From NCBI RefSeq assembly GCF_002163585.1, contig NZ_CP015579.1, positions 2,294,001-2,358,000 on the forward strand: a stretch of DNA of 64,000 bases. Reading direction: 5' to 3'. Numbering within the stretch: the stretch's first letter is position 1; every line of letters begins with the position of its first letter. The notes under the pieces are model-generated. The model saw only the letters and a list, made by a program, of their open reading frames with translations, had not been told where the DNA came from and searched no databases. Made by a program: the position numbers and the translations under genes. Source of the stretch: Tatumella citrea. Lineage in GTDB: Bacteria; Pseudomonadota; Gammaproteobacteria; Enterobacterales; Enterobacteriaceae. This document shows, piece by piece, positions 46,855-57,236 of the stretch.

Positions 46855-47572
46855 GTTGCAGGAAACCGAACACTGGCAGAAATGGCAACCACAACAGTTC
46901 AGCGCCCTGCCCGGTCAGGAACCCGACGACGCTGTGCCGACAGACTTTAAACCGACTGAGGTTCCTGTGGTACAGCCAGTTGCGGAAGCCGCGCTGTTGA
47001 GTGACAGCATCAACCACCAGGCCCTGAACCAGCAGGAGCGCCAACAAAGCTGGCAGGAAGGTTATCAGCAGGGGCTTAATCAGGGCGAGCAGCATGGCCG
47101 GACCCTTGGCTTTCAGGAAGGCCAGCAGGCTGCCATTCGCCAGTCAGAACAACAGCAGCAGGCGCAGCAGCAACATATCACCCAGCTGGCTGACAGTTTT
47201 GACCGTTCACTACAGGTTCTGGACGGCGTTATTACTGGCCGCATTTTACAGCTTGCCCTGCAAATCGCCCTACAGATTAGCGGCGAGGCGATAAAGTGTG
47301 ACAGCCACCAACTGACTGAACAGATTCGCAGCCTGCTGTCAGCAGATCCGTTATTCACTGGCACCCCACGATTGCGGGTTCATCCTCAGGATCTGCCGCT
47401 GGCTGAGCAATTATTTTCCGGACAGATAAGTTCCAGAGGCTGGAAGGCTGAGGCCGATCCGCATCTGCAACCTGGTGACTGCCTGCTGCAGGGTGAAGAA
47501 GGTGAGCTGGATTGCAGCATGTCTACCCGCTGGCTGGAGTTATGCCAGCGTGCACAGACGGGAGTTTACTGA
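46838..47572 (+). CDS. fliH: FliH export ATPase regulator
   Basis: Binds and regulates FliI and links it to the C ring. The 244-aa protein has an N-terminal acidic/Trp stretch ([10 protein letters not shown]), a Gln/Glu-rich heptad-like middle with GxxxG repeats ([23 protein letters not shown]) and a globular C-terminus. AGGAGGAG inside fliG provides the ribosome site. It is slightly longer than E. coli FliH (228). Confidence 0.94.
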   Translation: MRPTSELQETEHWQKWQPQQFSALPGQEPDDAVPTDFKPTEVPVVQPVAEAALLSDSINHQALNQQERQQSWQEGYQQGLNQGEQHGRTLGFQEGQQAAIRQSEQQQQAQQQHITQLADSFDRSLQVLDGVITGRILQLALQIALQISGEAIKCDSHQLTEQIRSLLSADPLFTGTPRLRVHPQDLPLAEQLFSGQISSRGWKAEADPHLQPGDCLLQGEEGELDCSMSTRWLELCQRAQTGVY

Positions 47573-48942
47573 TGGATATGCCGTTTGGCCGCTGGATGCA
47601 TCAACTTGACCAGTTCGAATCGTCGTTAACCTCTCTTCCTGCACTCCGCCGTTACGGGCGTCTGACACGAGCCACAGGGCTGGTTCTGGAAGCTACCGGG
47701 CTGGCTGTGCCTCTGGGGGCAGTCTGTCTGGTTGAACGTCAGGGGGAGCCACCCGCAGAAACTGAAGTGGTCGGTTTTAGCGGTAAAAAGTTGTTCCTGA
47801 TGCCGCTGGAAAATACTGATGGACTGTTACCCGGAGCCAGGGTGTTTGCTGCCGCTGCTGATCCTGTGGCCCAGGGTGGAAAGCTGTTACCACTCGGACC
47901 GTCATTACTGGGACGAGTGCTGGACAGCAGTGGCAGACCTCTGGATAACCTGCCCGCGCCGCACAACTGTGATTATGGTTCCCTGAACAGCCGGCCAGTC
48001 AATCCTTTGCAACGCACCCCGATTAAGCAGGTTCTGGACACCGGGATTCGCGCTATCAACGGATTACTGACTGTCGGACGAGGTCAGCGGATGGGGCTGT
48101 TTGCCGGTTCAGGTGTCGGTAAGAGTGTTCTGCTCGGCATGATGGCTCGCTATACCCATGCAGATGTGATTGTGGTTGGACTGATTGGTGAACGAGGGCG
48201 TGAGGTTAAAGATTTTATCGAAAACATTCTCGGCAGCGAGGGGCTGGCACGTTCGGTGGTCATTGCTGCACCGGCCGATCTTTCTCCCCTGCTACGGTTA
48301 CAGGGCGCCGCCTACGCCACCCGGATTGCCGAAGATTTTCGTGACCGGGGTCAGCATGTATTACTGATTATGGACTCTCTGACACGCTATGCCATGGCTC
48401 AACGGGAAATTGCGCTGGCTATCGGCGAGCCACCTGCCACCCGGGGCTATCCACCTTCGGTATTTGCCCGTTTGCCTGCACTGGTTGAACGGGCGGGTAA
48501 CGGAGACAGCGGAGAGGGTTCAGTCACTGCTTTTTATACCGTGCTGGCCGAAGGTGATGATCAACAGGATCCGATTGCCGATGCCGCACGGGCCATACTC
48601 GACGGGCATATTGTGCTTTCCCGCCAACTGGCCGAGGCCGGGCATTATCCGGCAATTGATATTGAAGCTTCAATTAGCCGCGTCATGTTCGAGTTAGTCG
48701 GTGAATCGCAACTTCAGCAGTCACGCTACTGTAAACAGCTGCTCTCCGCCTGGCAACGTAACCATGATCTGATCAGTGTCGGGGCTTATGTCGCAGGCAG
48801 TGATCCTCTGCTCGATCAGGCGATAAAGCTGTATCCGGCTATCACGGCCTATTTGCAGCAGGGTATTCATCAGCGGTGCAACTATGAAACTGCCTGTGAG
48901 CAGTTACAACATTTGTTTAGCCATCCGGAGGAACTGTTATGA
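47572..48942 (+). CDS. fliI: FliI flagellar export ATPase
   Basis: F1-like ATPase that delivers substrates to the export gate. Walker A GSGVGKS is near residue 180 and Walker [10 protein letters not shown] near 265. At 456 aa it matches E. coli FliI (457). The ATG shares a base with the fliH stop (TGATG); GGGAG lies 7 nt upstream. An in-frame extension 20 codons upstream lies inside fliH and is not needed. Confidence 0.97.
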   Translation: MDMPFGRWMHQLDQFESSLTSLPALRRYGRLTRATGLVLEATGLAVPLGAVCLVERQGEPPAETEVVGFSGKKLFLMPLENTDGLLPGARVFAAAADPVAQGGKLLPLGPSLLGRVLDSSGRPLDNLPAPHNCDYGSLNSRPVNPLQRTPIKQVLDTGIRAINGLLTVGRGQRMGLFAGSGVGKSVLLGMMARYTHADVIVVGLIGERGREVKDFIENILGSEGLARSVVIAAPADLSPLLRLQGAAYATRIAEDFRDRGQHVLLIMDSLTRYAMAQREIALAIGEPPATRGYPPSVFARLPALVERAGNGDSGEGSVTAFYTVLAEGDDQQDPIADAARAILDGHIVLSRQLAEAGHYPAIDIEASISRVMFELVGESQLQQSRYCKQLLSAWQRNHDLISVGAYVAGSDPLLDQAIKLYPAITAYLQQGIHQRCNYETACEQLQHLFSHPEELL

Positions 48943-49391
48943 ACCAGCCATCTGTCCTTGCCACTCTGTGCGAACTTGCCCGCGAAGAGTCTGGCCGGGC
49001 AGCAAAACAACTCGGACAATTGCAACATGCCCGACAACAGGCCCTGCAGCAACAACAACTACTGACTGGTTATCGTCAGGATTATCAATGCTCTTTGCTA
49101 CACAAGGTAACGCCAGGCATGCCACTGAACCGCTGGGATGACTTTCAGCAATTTATTCCTGCGCTGCAACGTGCAATCCAGCAGCAGCAACAGATTTTAC
49201 AACAGGGAGAACAGCAACTGTCACAGGCGAAAGTCCACTGGCAGAAAAAAAAGCAGCGGCAAAATGCATTACAGACCCTGCTTGACCGTCAGCAACTTCG
49301 GCTCAGAGTAGAAGCGGCCCGGCGCGAGCAAAAGCAAATGGATGAATTTTCCGCTCGTCATTTCAGGGGAGATATTTTATGTCAGGGTTAA
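48939..49391 (+). CDS. fliJ: FliJ export chaperone
   Basis: Coiled-coil stalk protein that connects FliI with FlhA and helps escort substrates. The 150-aa sequence is almost wholly helical and Gln/Arg-rich, as in the family (E. coli 147). It overlaps fliI by 4 bp (ATGA) and fliK by 13 bp. The call rests on position and helical composition more than on motifs. Confidence 0.93.
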   Translation: MNQPSVLATLCELAREESGRAAKQLGQLQHARQQALQQQQLLTGYRQDYQCSLLHKVTPGMPLNRWDDFQQFIPALQRAIQQQQQILQQGEQQLSQAKVHWQKKKQRQNALQTLLDRQQLRLRVEAARREQKQMDEFSARHFRGDILCQG

Positions 49392-50557
49392 TTCTGCCGC
49401 CAGAATTGTCCGGAAAAGGCGCAGGGTATAATGCGGGGAAAAATAGCCCCAAAACGACCGCACAACAGCTGTTTACAGCCCTGTTTAACGGACAGTCTCA
49501 TTTGCAGGAAGCTCTCTCCGGCCACAAAAAATCCCGTGTACCTGGCACCAGGCCAAAGGAAACCGGCACCGGTAAAAATGACAACGTCACTCAGGTATTC
49601 ACCCTGCTCTCTCCCGTACAGACATCACAGCTCAGGCTACCGGTAGAAAGCCGGGGGCTCGCCGGAACTCAGGAGGGCCTGATGAGGAAACCGGGGATGA
49701 GTGCTGACAATATCCCGGTTCTGTCTCAGATGAATAATCACCTGGCATCAGGCGAGGATCTACTGCTTCAACAGCACAGCGATGCCCGGTTGCAACCAGC
49801 GTTGTCACAGCAACAGCCGCAGGGTTTAAACACAAATGCTCCGGCGGCGACGCGAACTCTGCACAACCCGGCACCAGCAATGACGGAAAAACAATCACGG
49901 AGCACGTCGCAGGCTAGCCCTGAACAACAAAACCCGCTGGTGCGCCATCCCGCCGGGGCACCGGTAACAATTGCTGTGGCGCAAAGCAGCCATCAAAGGC
50001 CAGCCACCACAGATGCAAAACCGGCACATCCTCAAACCACACTGCTGCTGACAGCGGGTTCAGAGACATTACCACGGGATGCAGTAAAACTTACGCCAGC
50101 CGCAGCGACTATCACTCCTGATAGCCCGCAATGGCAACAGCAACTCAGTCAGCAGATATTGATCATGCATCATAAAGGCATCCAGAGCGCCGAACTACGC
50201 CTGCATCCACAGGAACTTGGCAGCCTGAAAATCTCCCTGGTGATCAAAAGCGACCAGGCTGAGATGAGTTTTATCTCCGGTCACAGTCAGGTTCGTACTG
50301 CCATTGAAGCTGCCATGCCACATCTGAAAACGGCGCTGGCCGAAAACGGTATCAGTCTCGGGGAAAGCCATGTCGGCAGCGATGACTCTTCTTCCTCAAT
50401 GTTTAACCCTTCCGGGAATTTTGGCGGGAAACAGCAAGATACCACAGGAGCCGGGCAACATTTTTCAGGGCAATCACCGACCTCCGCTATGTTGCTCACG
50501 GTTGAACGAACGCCCTCTGTGACAGTGCCTGTCGGTCGGGTCAATCTGTTTGCCTGA
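49379..50557 (+). CDS. fliK: FliK hook-length control protein
   Basis: Secreted ruler that measures the hook and switches export specificity. The N-terminal ~260 residues are a disordered Pro/Gln/Ser/Thr-rich ruler region. The C-terminal specificity-switch domain (~274-330) is conserved: LRLHPQELGSLKISLVIKSD and VRTAIEAAMPHLKTALAENG. At 392 aa it is close to E. coli FliK (375). AGGGGAG precedes the ATG inside fliJ. A 184-bp gap follows before fliL, typical of the operon break. Confidence 0.94.
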   Translation: MSGLILPPELSGKGAGYNAGKNSPKTTAQQLFTALFNGQSHLQEALSGHKKSRVPGTRPKETGTGKNDNVTQVFTLLSPVQTSQLRLPVESRGLAGTQEGLMRKPGMSADNIPVLSQMNNHLASGEDLLLQQHSDARLQPALSQQQPQGLNTNAPAATRTLHNPAPAMTEKQSRSTSQASPEQQNPLVRHPAGAPVTIAVAQSSHQRPATTDAKPAHPQTTLLLTAGSETLPRDAVKLTPAAATITPDSPQWQQQLSQQILIMHHKGIQSAELRLHPQELGSLKISLVIKSDQAEMSFISGHSQVRTAIEAAMPHLKTALAENGISLGESHVGSDDSSSSMFNPSGNFGGKQQDTTGAGQHFSGQSPTSAMLLTVERTPSVTVPVGRVNLFA

Positions 50558-50741
50558 CGGGCCTGCTTTCCATAGCTGCACAATGGCGAGCGGGCAGCAG
50601 CAACGGCATGCGATCCGCTCGTGCTTAACGGCGATTTCCTCCCGTAAACACGCTCTTTTCCGCCCATTGTTCAGTCATTAACACAGGATAATTTCAGGCA
50701 GCAGGACATGCTGTTTTTCATCACAGGAACTGATTTAACCA

Positions 50742-51233
50742 ATGACTACTTTGCCAAAAAAGAAAACAGGGAAAAAGCTGTTACTTCCGGTCACTCTTTG
50801 CGTGATCACCCTGGCGGCCTGCGGGGCCGCTGCTTACAGCTATCTGCAACTAAGCAGTCTGAAAGATAAGCCTGCAACGGAAGCAGCTGCACCGGTAGTG
50901 AGCCCGCCCGCCAACCCGGTATTTCTTCCTCTGGAAGCCTTCACCGTTAATCTGCCTGCCAACGGCGATAATGATGAACGGGTACTTTATGCTGCCTTCA
51001 CTCTGCGTTTGTCTGATGAAGCTACCCGCGAAAGGTTAAACCAGTATTTACCGGAAGTACGCAGCCGTTTGATTTTGCTACTAACCACCCAGAATCAACG
51101 GGAGCTGGCGACTCAGCAAGGTAAACAACAACTGGCAGATAAAATTAAAACCGTACTGACGCCGCCATTCGTCGCTAACCAGCCGCCTCAGCAGATTGAC
51201 GATGTGTTGTTTACCACCTTTATTCTGAGATAA
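50742..51233 (+). CDS. fliL: FliL stator-associated protein
   Basis: Single-pass inner-membrane protein that surrounds the stator and supports torque. A membrane helix spans residues ~14-33 after the basic MTTLPKKKTGKK; the periplasmic domain ends in the characteristic DDVLFTTFILR. 163 aa (E. coli 154). First gene of fliLMNOPQR; the promoter must lie in the 184-bp gap, but I could not define it. Confidence 0.94.
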   Translation: MTTLPKKKTGKKLLLPVTLCVITLAACGAAAYSYLQLSSLKDKPATEAAAPVVSPPANPVFLPLEAFTVNLPANGDNDERVLYAAFTLRLSDEATRERLNQYLPEVRSRLILLLTTQNQRELATQQGKQQLADKIKTVLTPPFVANQPPQQIDDVLFTTFILR

Positions 51234-51237
51234 CCCC

Positions 51238-52245
51238 ATGGCTGACAACATTCTTTCTCAGGCGGAGATCGACAAATTGCTGAATGGCGACAACGCTAAC
51301 AGTGATAACCCTGACCGGCCGGTACCCGGTGACGAGTCCGTGAAAGCATATGATCCTGCCACTCAGCGCCGCATCGTCCGTGAACGTTTGCAGGCGCTGG
51401 AGATTATTAATGAACGTTTCGCCAGACAGTTCCGGATGGGCTTATTTAACCTGTTGCGTCGCAGTCCCGATATCAGCGCCGGGCAGATCAATATTCAGCC
51501 CTATCAGGAGTTTGCCAGAAATCTTCCGGTGCCGACTAACCTGAACCTGATTCACCTTAAACCGCTGCGCGGCACAGCCTTACTGGTATTTTCTCCCAGC
51601 CTGGTATTTATCGCTGTGGATAATCTGTTTGGCGGTGATGGCCGTTTCCCGACCAAAGTGGAAGGCCGTGAATTTACCAATACCGAACAGCGGGTGATCC
51701 ACCGGATGATGAAACTGGCACTGGAGAGCTACCGCGAAGCCTGGCAGGCGATTTATCCGTTATCTATCGAATTTGTTCGTTCCGAGATGCAGGTAAAATT
51801 TACCAATATCACCACCTCACCTAATGACATCGTGGTAAATACCGCATTTCAGGTGGAAATTGGCAATCTGGTGGGTGAATTCAGCATCTGTATTCCTTTC
51901 GCCATGATTGAGCCATTGCGTGAACTGCTGGTCAATCCGCCGCTGGAAAACTCTCAGCAGGAAGACAATCAGTGGCGCGAAACGCTGGTGAAAGAGGTGC
52001 AGCTTTCCGCGCTGGAACTTACCGCCCATTTTGCAGATATCCCGCTGACCTTGTCGCGCATTCTTGCGCTCAAAAGCGGCGATGTTCTGACACTGGATAA
52101 ACCCGAACTGGTGACGGTACATGTAGATAACGTGCCGGTTTTCACCGGTGAACACGGCATTTTAAATGATCAGTATGCGCTGCGTGTAGCAAGCCTGATC
52201 AACCCGATCTTACACTCTTTGCACGAGGAGCAGCCTGATGAGTGA
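51238..52245 (+). CDS. fliM: FliM switch protein
   Basis: C-ring subunit that binds phospho-CheY and, through FliG, sets rotation direction. The N-terminal CheY-binding motif LSQAEIDKLLNG is intact, as are VRERLQALEIINERFARQFR and DNLFGGDGRF. At 335 aa it is family-sized. The last 8 bp overlap fliN. Confidence 0.97.
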   Translation: MADNILSQAEIDKLLNGDNANSDNPDRPVPGDESVKAYDPATQRRIVRERLQALEIINERFARQFRMGLFNLLRRSPDISAGQINIQPYQEFARNLPVPTNLNLIHLKPLRGTALLVFSPSLVFIAVDNLFGGDGRFPTKVEGREFTNTEQRVIHRMMKLALESYREAWQAIYPLSIEFVRSEMQVKFTNITTSPNDIVVNTAFQVEIGNLVGEFSICIPFAMIEPLRELLVNPPLENSQQEDNQWRETLVKEVQLSALELTAHFADIPLTLSRILALKSGDVLTLDKPELVTVHVDNVPVFTGEHGILNDQYALRVASLINPILHSLHEEQPDE

Positions 52246-52648
52246 TATACCACAACCTTCAGACAACACGGATTCCGATGCCAATACCGATATATGGGCT
52301 GAGGCACTTGAACAGCAGGCCAGAGCAGTGGAGGCCGAACCATCACTGAATTCTGAAATGCCGGAAAGCGCTGTACAGTCCGAAGAGCAGGATGTCAGCC
52401 TGATTATGGATATTCCGGTACGTCTGACCGTGGAGCTGGGCCGGACAAGGATGACCATAAAAGAGTTGCTACGACTGACCCGTGGATCGATTGTGCCGCT
52501 GGAAGGGCTGGCCGGTGAGCCACTGGATATCCTGATCAATAACTACCTGATTGCGCAGGGTGAAGTGGTAGTGGTCAACGATAAATACGGCGTAAGGATC
52601 ACCGATATTATCACTCCGTCTGAACGTATGCGTCGTCTGAGTCGCTGA
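52238..52648 (+). CDS. fliN: FliN switch protein
   Basis: Lower C-ring subunit that docks FliH-FliI and shares a fold with the FliM C-terminus. The conserved domain is the last ~80 residues (MDIPVRLTVELGRTRMTIKE, LLRLTRGSIVPLEGLAGEPLD, VVVNDKYGVRITDI). 136 aa (E. coli 137). It overlaps fliM, and GAGGAG in fliM supplies the ribosome site. Confidence 0.97.
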   Translation: MSDIPQPSDNTDSDANTDIWAEALEQQARAVEAEPSLNSEMPESAVQSEEQDVSLIMDIPVRLTVELGRTRMTIKELLRLTRGSIVPLEGLAGEPLDILINNYLIAQGEVVVVNDKYGVRITDIITPSERMRRLSR

Positions 52649-52650
52649 CC

Positions 52651-53034
52651 ATGTCGATTCTGTTAGCTGATGCAGTGCTGCCTCCCGACAGCACCCTCCC
52701 TTTCAACAGTTTGTGGCAGGCAGGCAGTGCAGTTGTGCTGGTCGTGGTACTGCTACTGGTGCTGCGCTGGCTTTGCAAAAGAGTGAATATGCCAGGCCGT
52801 GGCACTGAACCGCAGTTACAGATAACTGCCAGTCTGGCGATAGGACAGCACCAGCGGATCGTCATTTTGGATCTCTCTGACTGCCGGCTGGTATTGGGCG
52901 TCACTGCTCAGCAAATTAACCACCTTTATACCCTGCCTGCTGGCGGAGCGACTGACACCAAACCATCCCGTCCTCCGGTCAGCCAGGCATTTCTCAGCCA
53001 GCTGCAATCCCTGCTGGCCGGGAGAGGAAAATAA
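52651..53034 (+). CDS. fliO: FliO export-gate assembly factor
   Basis: Small membrane protein that helps FliP rings assemble. One helix at ~25-43 (AVVLVVVLLLVLRWL) is followed by a cytoplasmic domain (GQHQRIVILDLSDCRLVLGVT). 127 aa. It starts 2 bp after fliN and ends 3 bp before fliP. Confidence 0.92.
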   Translation: MSILLADAVLPPDSTLPFNSLWQAGSAVVLVVVLLLVLRWLCKRVNMPGRGTEPQLQITASLAIGQHQRIVILDLSDCRLVLGVTAQQINHLYTLPAGGATDTKPSRPPVSQAFLSQLQSLLAGRGK

Positions 53035-53037
53035 AAC

Positions 53038-53763
53038 ATGAAATTGTTGCTACGGTGCCTGTTACTGCTCTGTTTTCTGCCGTCAGCCGGGCATGCGGCT
53101 ATTCCTTTGCAGTCACTGACCGCAAACAGCCCGGACTGGCCTTTGCCGGTTCAGACGTTGATCTTTATCGGTGCCCTGACCCTGCTTCCGGCCGCTTTTC
53201 TAATGATGACCAGTTTCACCCGCATTATCATTGTTTTTGGGCTGCTGCGCAGTGCCTTAGGGACCCCTTCCGCCCCGCCAAACCAGGTCATGCTCGGACT
53301 GGCACTGTTTCTGACACTGTTTGTTATGTCACCGACTCTCGATCAGGTTTATCAGCAGGCATGGTTGCCGTTTAGCGAAAATCAGATGCCGGCAGGAGAA
53401 GCGCTGGCAGTGGGAAGCCAGCCGTTGGCAAAATTTATGCTCAGGCAAACCCGCCAGTCTGATCTGGCCCTGTTTGTCAGGCTGGCACATCATCCGGCCC
53501 TGCAACGTCCGGAAGATGTACCAATGAGAATACTGATCCCTGCTTATATCACCAGCGAACTGAAAACTGCGTTCCGTATAGGGTTTACGATATTTATTCC
53601 TTTTATGATTATCGATTTGGTCGTCGCCAGCGTACTGATGGCGCTCGGTATGATGATGGTTCCCCCTGCCACCATTTCGTTGCCCTTTAAGCTGATGTTG
53701 TTTGTGCTGGCTAACGGCTGGCAGGTATTGATTGGCTCACTGGCGCAGAGTTTTGTTCAGTAA
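53038..53763 (+). CDS. fliP: FliP export-gate protein
   Basis: Core of the export pore with FliQ and FliR. A cleavable signal peptide (ends near GHAAIP) precedes membrane helices, including [20 protein letters not shown] and [20 protein letters not shown], the classic FliP signatures. 241 aa (E. coli 245). Confidence 0.97.
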   Translation: MKLLLRCLLLLCFLPSAGHAAIPLQSLTANSPDWPLPVQTLIFIGALTLLPAAFLMMTSFTRIIIVFGLLRSALGTPSAPPNQVMLGLALFLTLFVMSPTLDQVYQQAWLPFSENQMPAGEALAVGSQPLAKFMLRQTRQSDLALFVRLAHHPALQRPEDVPMRILIPAYITSELKTAFRIGFTIFIPFMIIDLVVASVLMALGMMMVPPATISLPFKLMLFVLANGWQVLIGSLAQSFVQ

Positions 53764-53799
53764 CTGACATCCTCCGCTTAATGCAATAAGGAATTCACC

Positions 53800-54069
53800 A
53801 TGTCTCCCGAATCTGTCATGACGCTTGGCCAGGGTGCCATGAAAATTGCGCTTTCTCTGGCCTCTCCCCCGTTGCTGGCAGCACTGCTAAGCGGACTATT
53901 GATCAGTCTGCTACAGGCAGCAACCCAGATAAACGAACAGACGCTGTCATTTATTCCTAAAATTCTGGCGGTTATTATGGCGCTGATGATTGCCGGCCCG
54001 TGGATGTTAAACAGCCTGCTGGAATATATGCGCACACTCTTTGCCTCTGTCGCCTTTGCCGCAGGGTAA
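53800..54069 (+). CDS. fliQ: FliQ export-gate protein
   Basis: 89-aa protein of two membrane helices (MKIALSLASPPLLAALLSGL; ILAVIMALMIAGPWMLNSLL) joined by TQINEQTLSFIPK, the family loop. It lies between fliP and fliR in standard order. Confidence 0.96.
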   Translation: MSPESVMTLGQGAMKIALSLASPPLLAALLSGLLISLLQAATQINEQTLSFIPKILAVIMALMIAGPWMLNSLLEYMRTLFASVAFAAG

Positions 54070-54075
54070 CCATTA

Positions 54076-54849
54076 ATGATTTCTGGCAGCCTGAATCAGT
54101 TACCGGTACTGTTTAGTGATTATTTCTGGCCCTTTTGTCGGATTCTGGCGCTCATCAGCACAGCGCCGTTGCTCGGAGATAAACAGGTCAACAGCCGGGT
54201 GAAAACGGGTCTGGCACTGGCATTGTCAGTGCTACTTACCCCGTTGTTACCTGCCAGTGGTATTTCACTGTTTAGTCCGCAAGGATTACTGACTCTGTGC
54301 CAGCAACTGCTTATCGGCACCGGCCTTGGCTGGGGTATGACGCTGGCTTTTGCAGCCGTTCGTCTGGCAGGAGAAATCGCCGGTATGCAGATGGGGTTAT
54401 CTTTTGCATCCTTTTATGACCCGTCATCACACAGTTCGCTGTCAATACTGGCCCGAATTTTTTATACCCTTGCCCTGCTGCTGTTTTTGAGCACTGACGG
54501 CCATTTGTGGTTACTGAGTATTCTCGCCGATACCTTTACAGCACTGCCGGTGGGTCATGAAGGATGGCAGCCGGATTTCTTTAATCGTTTGTGTCAGCTG
54601 GCTGTAATGATTTTCAGCAGCGCATTACGGCTGGCATTACCACTGATTATGCTGTTGCTGTCGCTAAACCTAACTCTCGGGCTACTTAACCGCATGTCAC
54701 CTCAGCTATCGGTTTTTGTTGTCGGTTTCCCGATGACGCTGTTAGTGGGCATACTGAGTTGTCGTTTACTGCTCCCCTGGTTTATCCCCTACTCCAGCCA
54801 GCTGTTTCGCGGTCTGCTTGAACAACTGGCCACACTGTTACTCAGTTAA
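54076..54849 (+). CDS. fliR: FliR export-gate protein
   Basis: Last core export-gate subunit, with about six membrane helices in 257 aa (E. coli 261). RLAGEIAGMQMGLSFASFYD is the recognisable family segment. It closes the fli operon; the next gene, rcsA, lies 285 bp on. Confidence 0.96.
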   Translation: MISGSLNQLPVLFSDYFWPFCRILALISTAPLLGDKQVNSRVKTGLALALSVLLTPLLPASGISLFSPQGLLTLCQQLLIGTGLGWGMTLAFAAVRLAGEIAGMQMGLSFASFYDPSSHSSLSILARIFYTLALLLFLSTDGHLWLLSILADTFTALPVGHEGWQPDFFNRLCQLAVMIFSSALRLALPLIMLLLSLNLTLGLLNRMSPQLSVFVVGFPMTLLVGILSCRLLLPWFIPYSSQLFRGLLEQLATLLLS

Positions 54850-55134
54850 TCCGGGTGATAGTCCGGCCTGACAATTATTAAATAAAATTAATAATGAGAT
54901 TTTTCTCATGATACCGGTTCCTTTATCCGGGTATATTCGATCCGGAAAAAGATATCTCATTAATAATTTTCGTTTTTTAAAAAATAATTAACAACTATAT
55001 TGCTACAACGCTTAAGTAAACACTGGATGCTTTTTGTTCAATTATATACTGATACTCCATCTGACTATTAAGGCAGATTTGTATTTTGTATTTCGTAATT
55101 CTGTAAGGTTTTTATTTGGTCAGGAACAGCCAGC
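54850..55134. promoter_or_regulatory. rcsA upstream region
   Basis: AT-rich, curved-looking 285-bp leader, as expected for a gene silenced by H-NS. An inverted repeat ATGAGA-TTTT-TCTCAT is at 54894-54909. I could not identify a confident RcsAB box. No gene is seen. Confidence 0.4.
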
Positions 55135-55767
55135 ATGACAAGTGTTATTATGGATCCATGTTTTTTTACCCAAACTGCTCTGAACGATTATCTGGGATCT
55201 AAAGGTGTTACCTGCCACAATTTTGACCAGCCGATACCCCCTGAACAACTGAATGCGGTTTTAGCGCGGGTGAACCCTGCCCTGGTCTTTATTTCAGAAC
55301 ACTGCCTCGGCAACAGCTGTGATGAAAATGATGCATTTAAGCAAATACTTTCCCGTTACCCTGACAGCACTTTCATTATATTTATGGCACTGTCTAACGG
55401 GCATTTTAGCGAGTATCTCCGCCTGCGTGAGAATATCATTGTCACCACTAAACAACTGGATAAGGCAACGCTGGAAGGACTGATCTACAGCTATCTGATA
55501 AAGAGAGGGAAAGCTCAGCCACGACGTAGTGCTACACCACTGTCGGGCCCGGTAGCACTAAGCCGTACCGAACATGAAATGCTGAGAATGTGGATGTCTG
55601 GTTATGATACCGTGCGGATTGCCGATCTGATGCAGATTAAAACCAAAACTATCTCGGCACATAAAGGGAACATTAAGAAGAAAATTAAGACTCAGAATAA
55701 ACAGGTCATCCATCATCTGCTCAGGCTGACCCACACTCTGACTAACGGACTGAACTGCAGCCAGTGA
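55135..55767 (+). CDS. rcsA: RcsA colanic-acid/capsule activator
   Basis: LuxR-type DNA-binding protein that partners RcsB to activate exopolysaccharide genes and repress flhDC. The helix-turn-helix (ALSRTEHEMLRMWMSGYDTV, KTKTISAHKGNIKKKIKTQNK) and the N-terminal SVIMDPCFFTQTAL are RcsA features. 210 aa (E. coli 207). As in E. coli it follows fliR and neighbours dsrB. It is usually limited by Lon proteolysis. Confidence 0.93.
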   Translation: MTSVIMDPCFFTQTALNDYLGSKGVTCHNFDQPIPPEQLNAVLARVNPALVFISEHCLGNSCDENDAFKQILSRYPDSTFIIFMALSNGHFSEYLRLRENIIVTTKQLDKATLEGLIYSYLIKRGKAQPRRSATPLSGPVALSRTEHEMLRMWMSGYDTVRIADLMQIKTKTISAHKGNIKKKIKTQNKQVIHHLLRLTHTLTNGLNCSQ

Positions 55768-55794
55768 ATCTGAGTAAACAGTGACTACAGTTTA

Positions 55795-55992
55795 TTAGCC
55801 GTGTAAGGCCACCGGTTCAACAAAGATGCCGTCCGGAGAGTTATTTTCGTTAAAAAACCAGACTCCCCGTGGATAATCGTCTAAAGCGACCAGGAACATC
55901 ACGCCTTCACTGAATGATTCCACCGCCAGGACTTTACCTGTCCTGCGAGGACCACCGTCGGTTTTTACACTGACCCACTCATTGACCTGCAT
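55795..55992 (-). CDS. dsrB: DsrB small protein
   Basis: 65-aa conserved enterobacterial protein of unknown function. [17 protein letters not shown] and [12 protein letters not shown] match E. coli DsrB (62 aa). The ATG at 55992 follows AGGAG, so a long in-frame extension upstream (46 codons, running through a hairpin) is rejected. It converges on rcsA, as in E. coli. Confidence 0.93.
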   Translation of the reverse strand: MQVNEWVSVKTDGGPRRTGKVLAVESFSEGVMFLVALDDYPRGVWFFNENNSPDGIFVEPVALHG

Positions 55993-56032
55993 TTTCTGCT
56001 CCTGTTGATTATTCAGCATACGGTTACCCAAA

Positions 56033-56060
56033 GTAAAACAGGACAACCCTTCGGTTGTCC
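56033..56060 (-). terminator. Terminator upstream of dsrB
   Basis: GGACAACC-CTTC-GGTTGTCC, an 8-bp stem, with TGTTTTAC on the minus strand. It ends transcripts of the 43-aa gene before dsrB. Confidence 0.75.
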
Positions 56061-56095
56061 TGCTTAGATTATACGTGTCTGACATCGACCACAAA

Positions 56096-56227
56096 TCAGA
56101 TTTTACAGCCTTCGCAATCAGCTTCATCATTCAGGTCAGCCGGGATTTCACTGGCCTTTTCCTGAGCTTTAGCTTCTGCGTCTGCCAGCTGTGCATCAAT
56201 ATCAAATTCGAAAATATCGTCGCTCAT
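56096..56227 (-). CDS. Conserved-looking 43-aa acidic protein with CxxC
   Basis: [20 protein letters not shown] begins this acidic, helical 43-aa product; it ends [10 protein letters not shown], with a CxxC at the C-terminus. GGAG lies 6 nt before the ATG, and a terminator follows 36 bp past the stop. The compact ribosome-site/gene/terminator layout argues for a real gene. I do not recognise a family with a known role. Confidence 0.7.
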   Translation of the reverse strand: MSDDIFEFDIDAQLADAEAKAQEKASEIPADLNDEADCEGCKI

Positions 56228-56259
56228 CATCTACTCCGCTGCTTGATTCCTGACGGCAG

Positions 56260-57174
56260 TTATACCTGTTTACCGGTTATTTTTCCAAACAGTTTTACCA
56301 GGCACAGCACAATCGACCCAATCACTGCACCAATAACCAACGGTGCTGCAATACTGCCAGTGAGTGAGGCTAACAGGCCGCTGCTGTGACCGCTGAGCTG
56401 CTCAACGGTATGATGCAACCAGGGAATGCCATGAATCACAATCCCGCCGCCGACCAGAAACATCGCCAGAGTTCCCACCACAGAGAGCACTTTCATCAGT
56501 AACGGTGCCAGCACCAACAAACCATCGCCTGTTTTACGGGCCAGGAAAGACTGTTTTTTTTGCAGCCAGAATCCCAGGTCATCAATTTTGACAATCAGGG
56601 CAACAATGCCATAAACCCCGACGGTCACCAGCACGGCAATCCCCGCCAGGATTAGAATCTGATTAAGTAAAGGTGCTGATGAGACGATCCCCAACGTCAG
56701 CGCCACGATCTCCGCCGATAAAATAAAATCGGTACGTACTGCACCTTTGATTTTATCTTTTTCATAGCGGACTGCTTCCTGTTCGCTGAGTTTTTGTAAC
56801 CGTTGCTGCCGGGCCTCGGGAGATTTACGGTGTTTATCTGCCGTCAGCCAGTGAACGATTTTCTCGACACCTTCATAGCTCAGGTAGGCCCCGCCCAGCA
56901 TCAGTAACGGCGTAATCAGCCAGGGCGCAAAAGCTGAAATCAGTAACGCCAGAGGCACCAGAATGACTTTATTCAGCAGCGAACCTTTAGCGACGCCCCA
57001 CACAACAGGCAGCTCACGATTGGCTTTGACTCCCGTCACCTGCTGGGCATTCAGCGACAAATCGTCGCCTAATACGCCGGCGGTTTTCTTAGCGGCAACT
57101 TTACCCATGACTGAAATATCATCCAGCAGGGTGGCTATATCATCGAGCAAAGCGAGTAAACTGGAACCTGCCAA
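56260..57174 (-). CDS. yedI: YedI inner-membrane protein (DUF808)
   Basis: DUF808 family membrane protein, nearly identical in plan to E. coli YedI (305 aa): [64 protein letters not shown]-type segment. It has about six hydrophobic helices. Translation seems to start at TTG (57174), since E. coli YedI begins MAGSSLL at the same point and AAGGGA lies upstream. Function unknown. Confidence 0.93.
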   Translation of the reverse strand: MAGSSLLALLDDIATLLDDISVMGKVAAKKTAGVLGDDLSLNAQQVTGVKANRELPVVWGVAKGSLLNKVILVPLALLISAFAPWLITPLLMLGGAYLSYEGVEKIVHWLTADKHRKSPEARQQRLQKLSEQEAVRYEKDKIKGAVRTDFILSAEIVALTLGIVSSAPLLNQILILAGIAVLVTVGVYGIVALIVKIDDLGFWLQKKQSFLARKTGDGLLVLAPLLMKVLSVVGTLAMFLVGGGIVIHGIPWLHHTVEQLSGHSSGLLASLTGSIAAPLVIGAVIGSIVLCLVKLFGKITGKQV

Positions 57175-57236
57175 AGAAATTTCCCTTCCTGTTTATTGAA
57201 ATAACCACTCATCATAATGATGAGCACGACTGCAAT

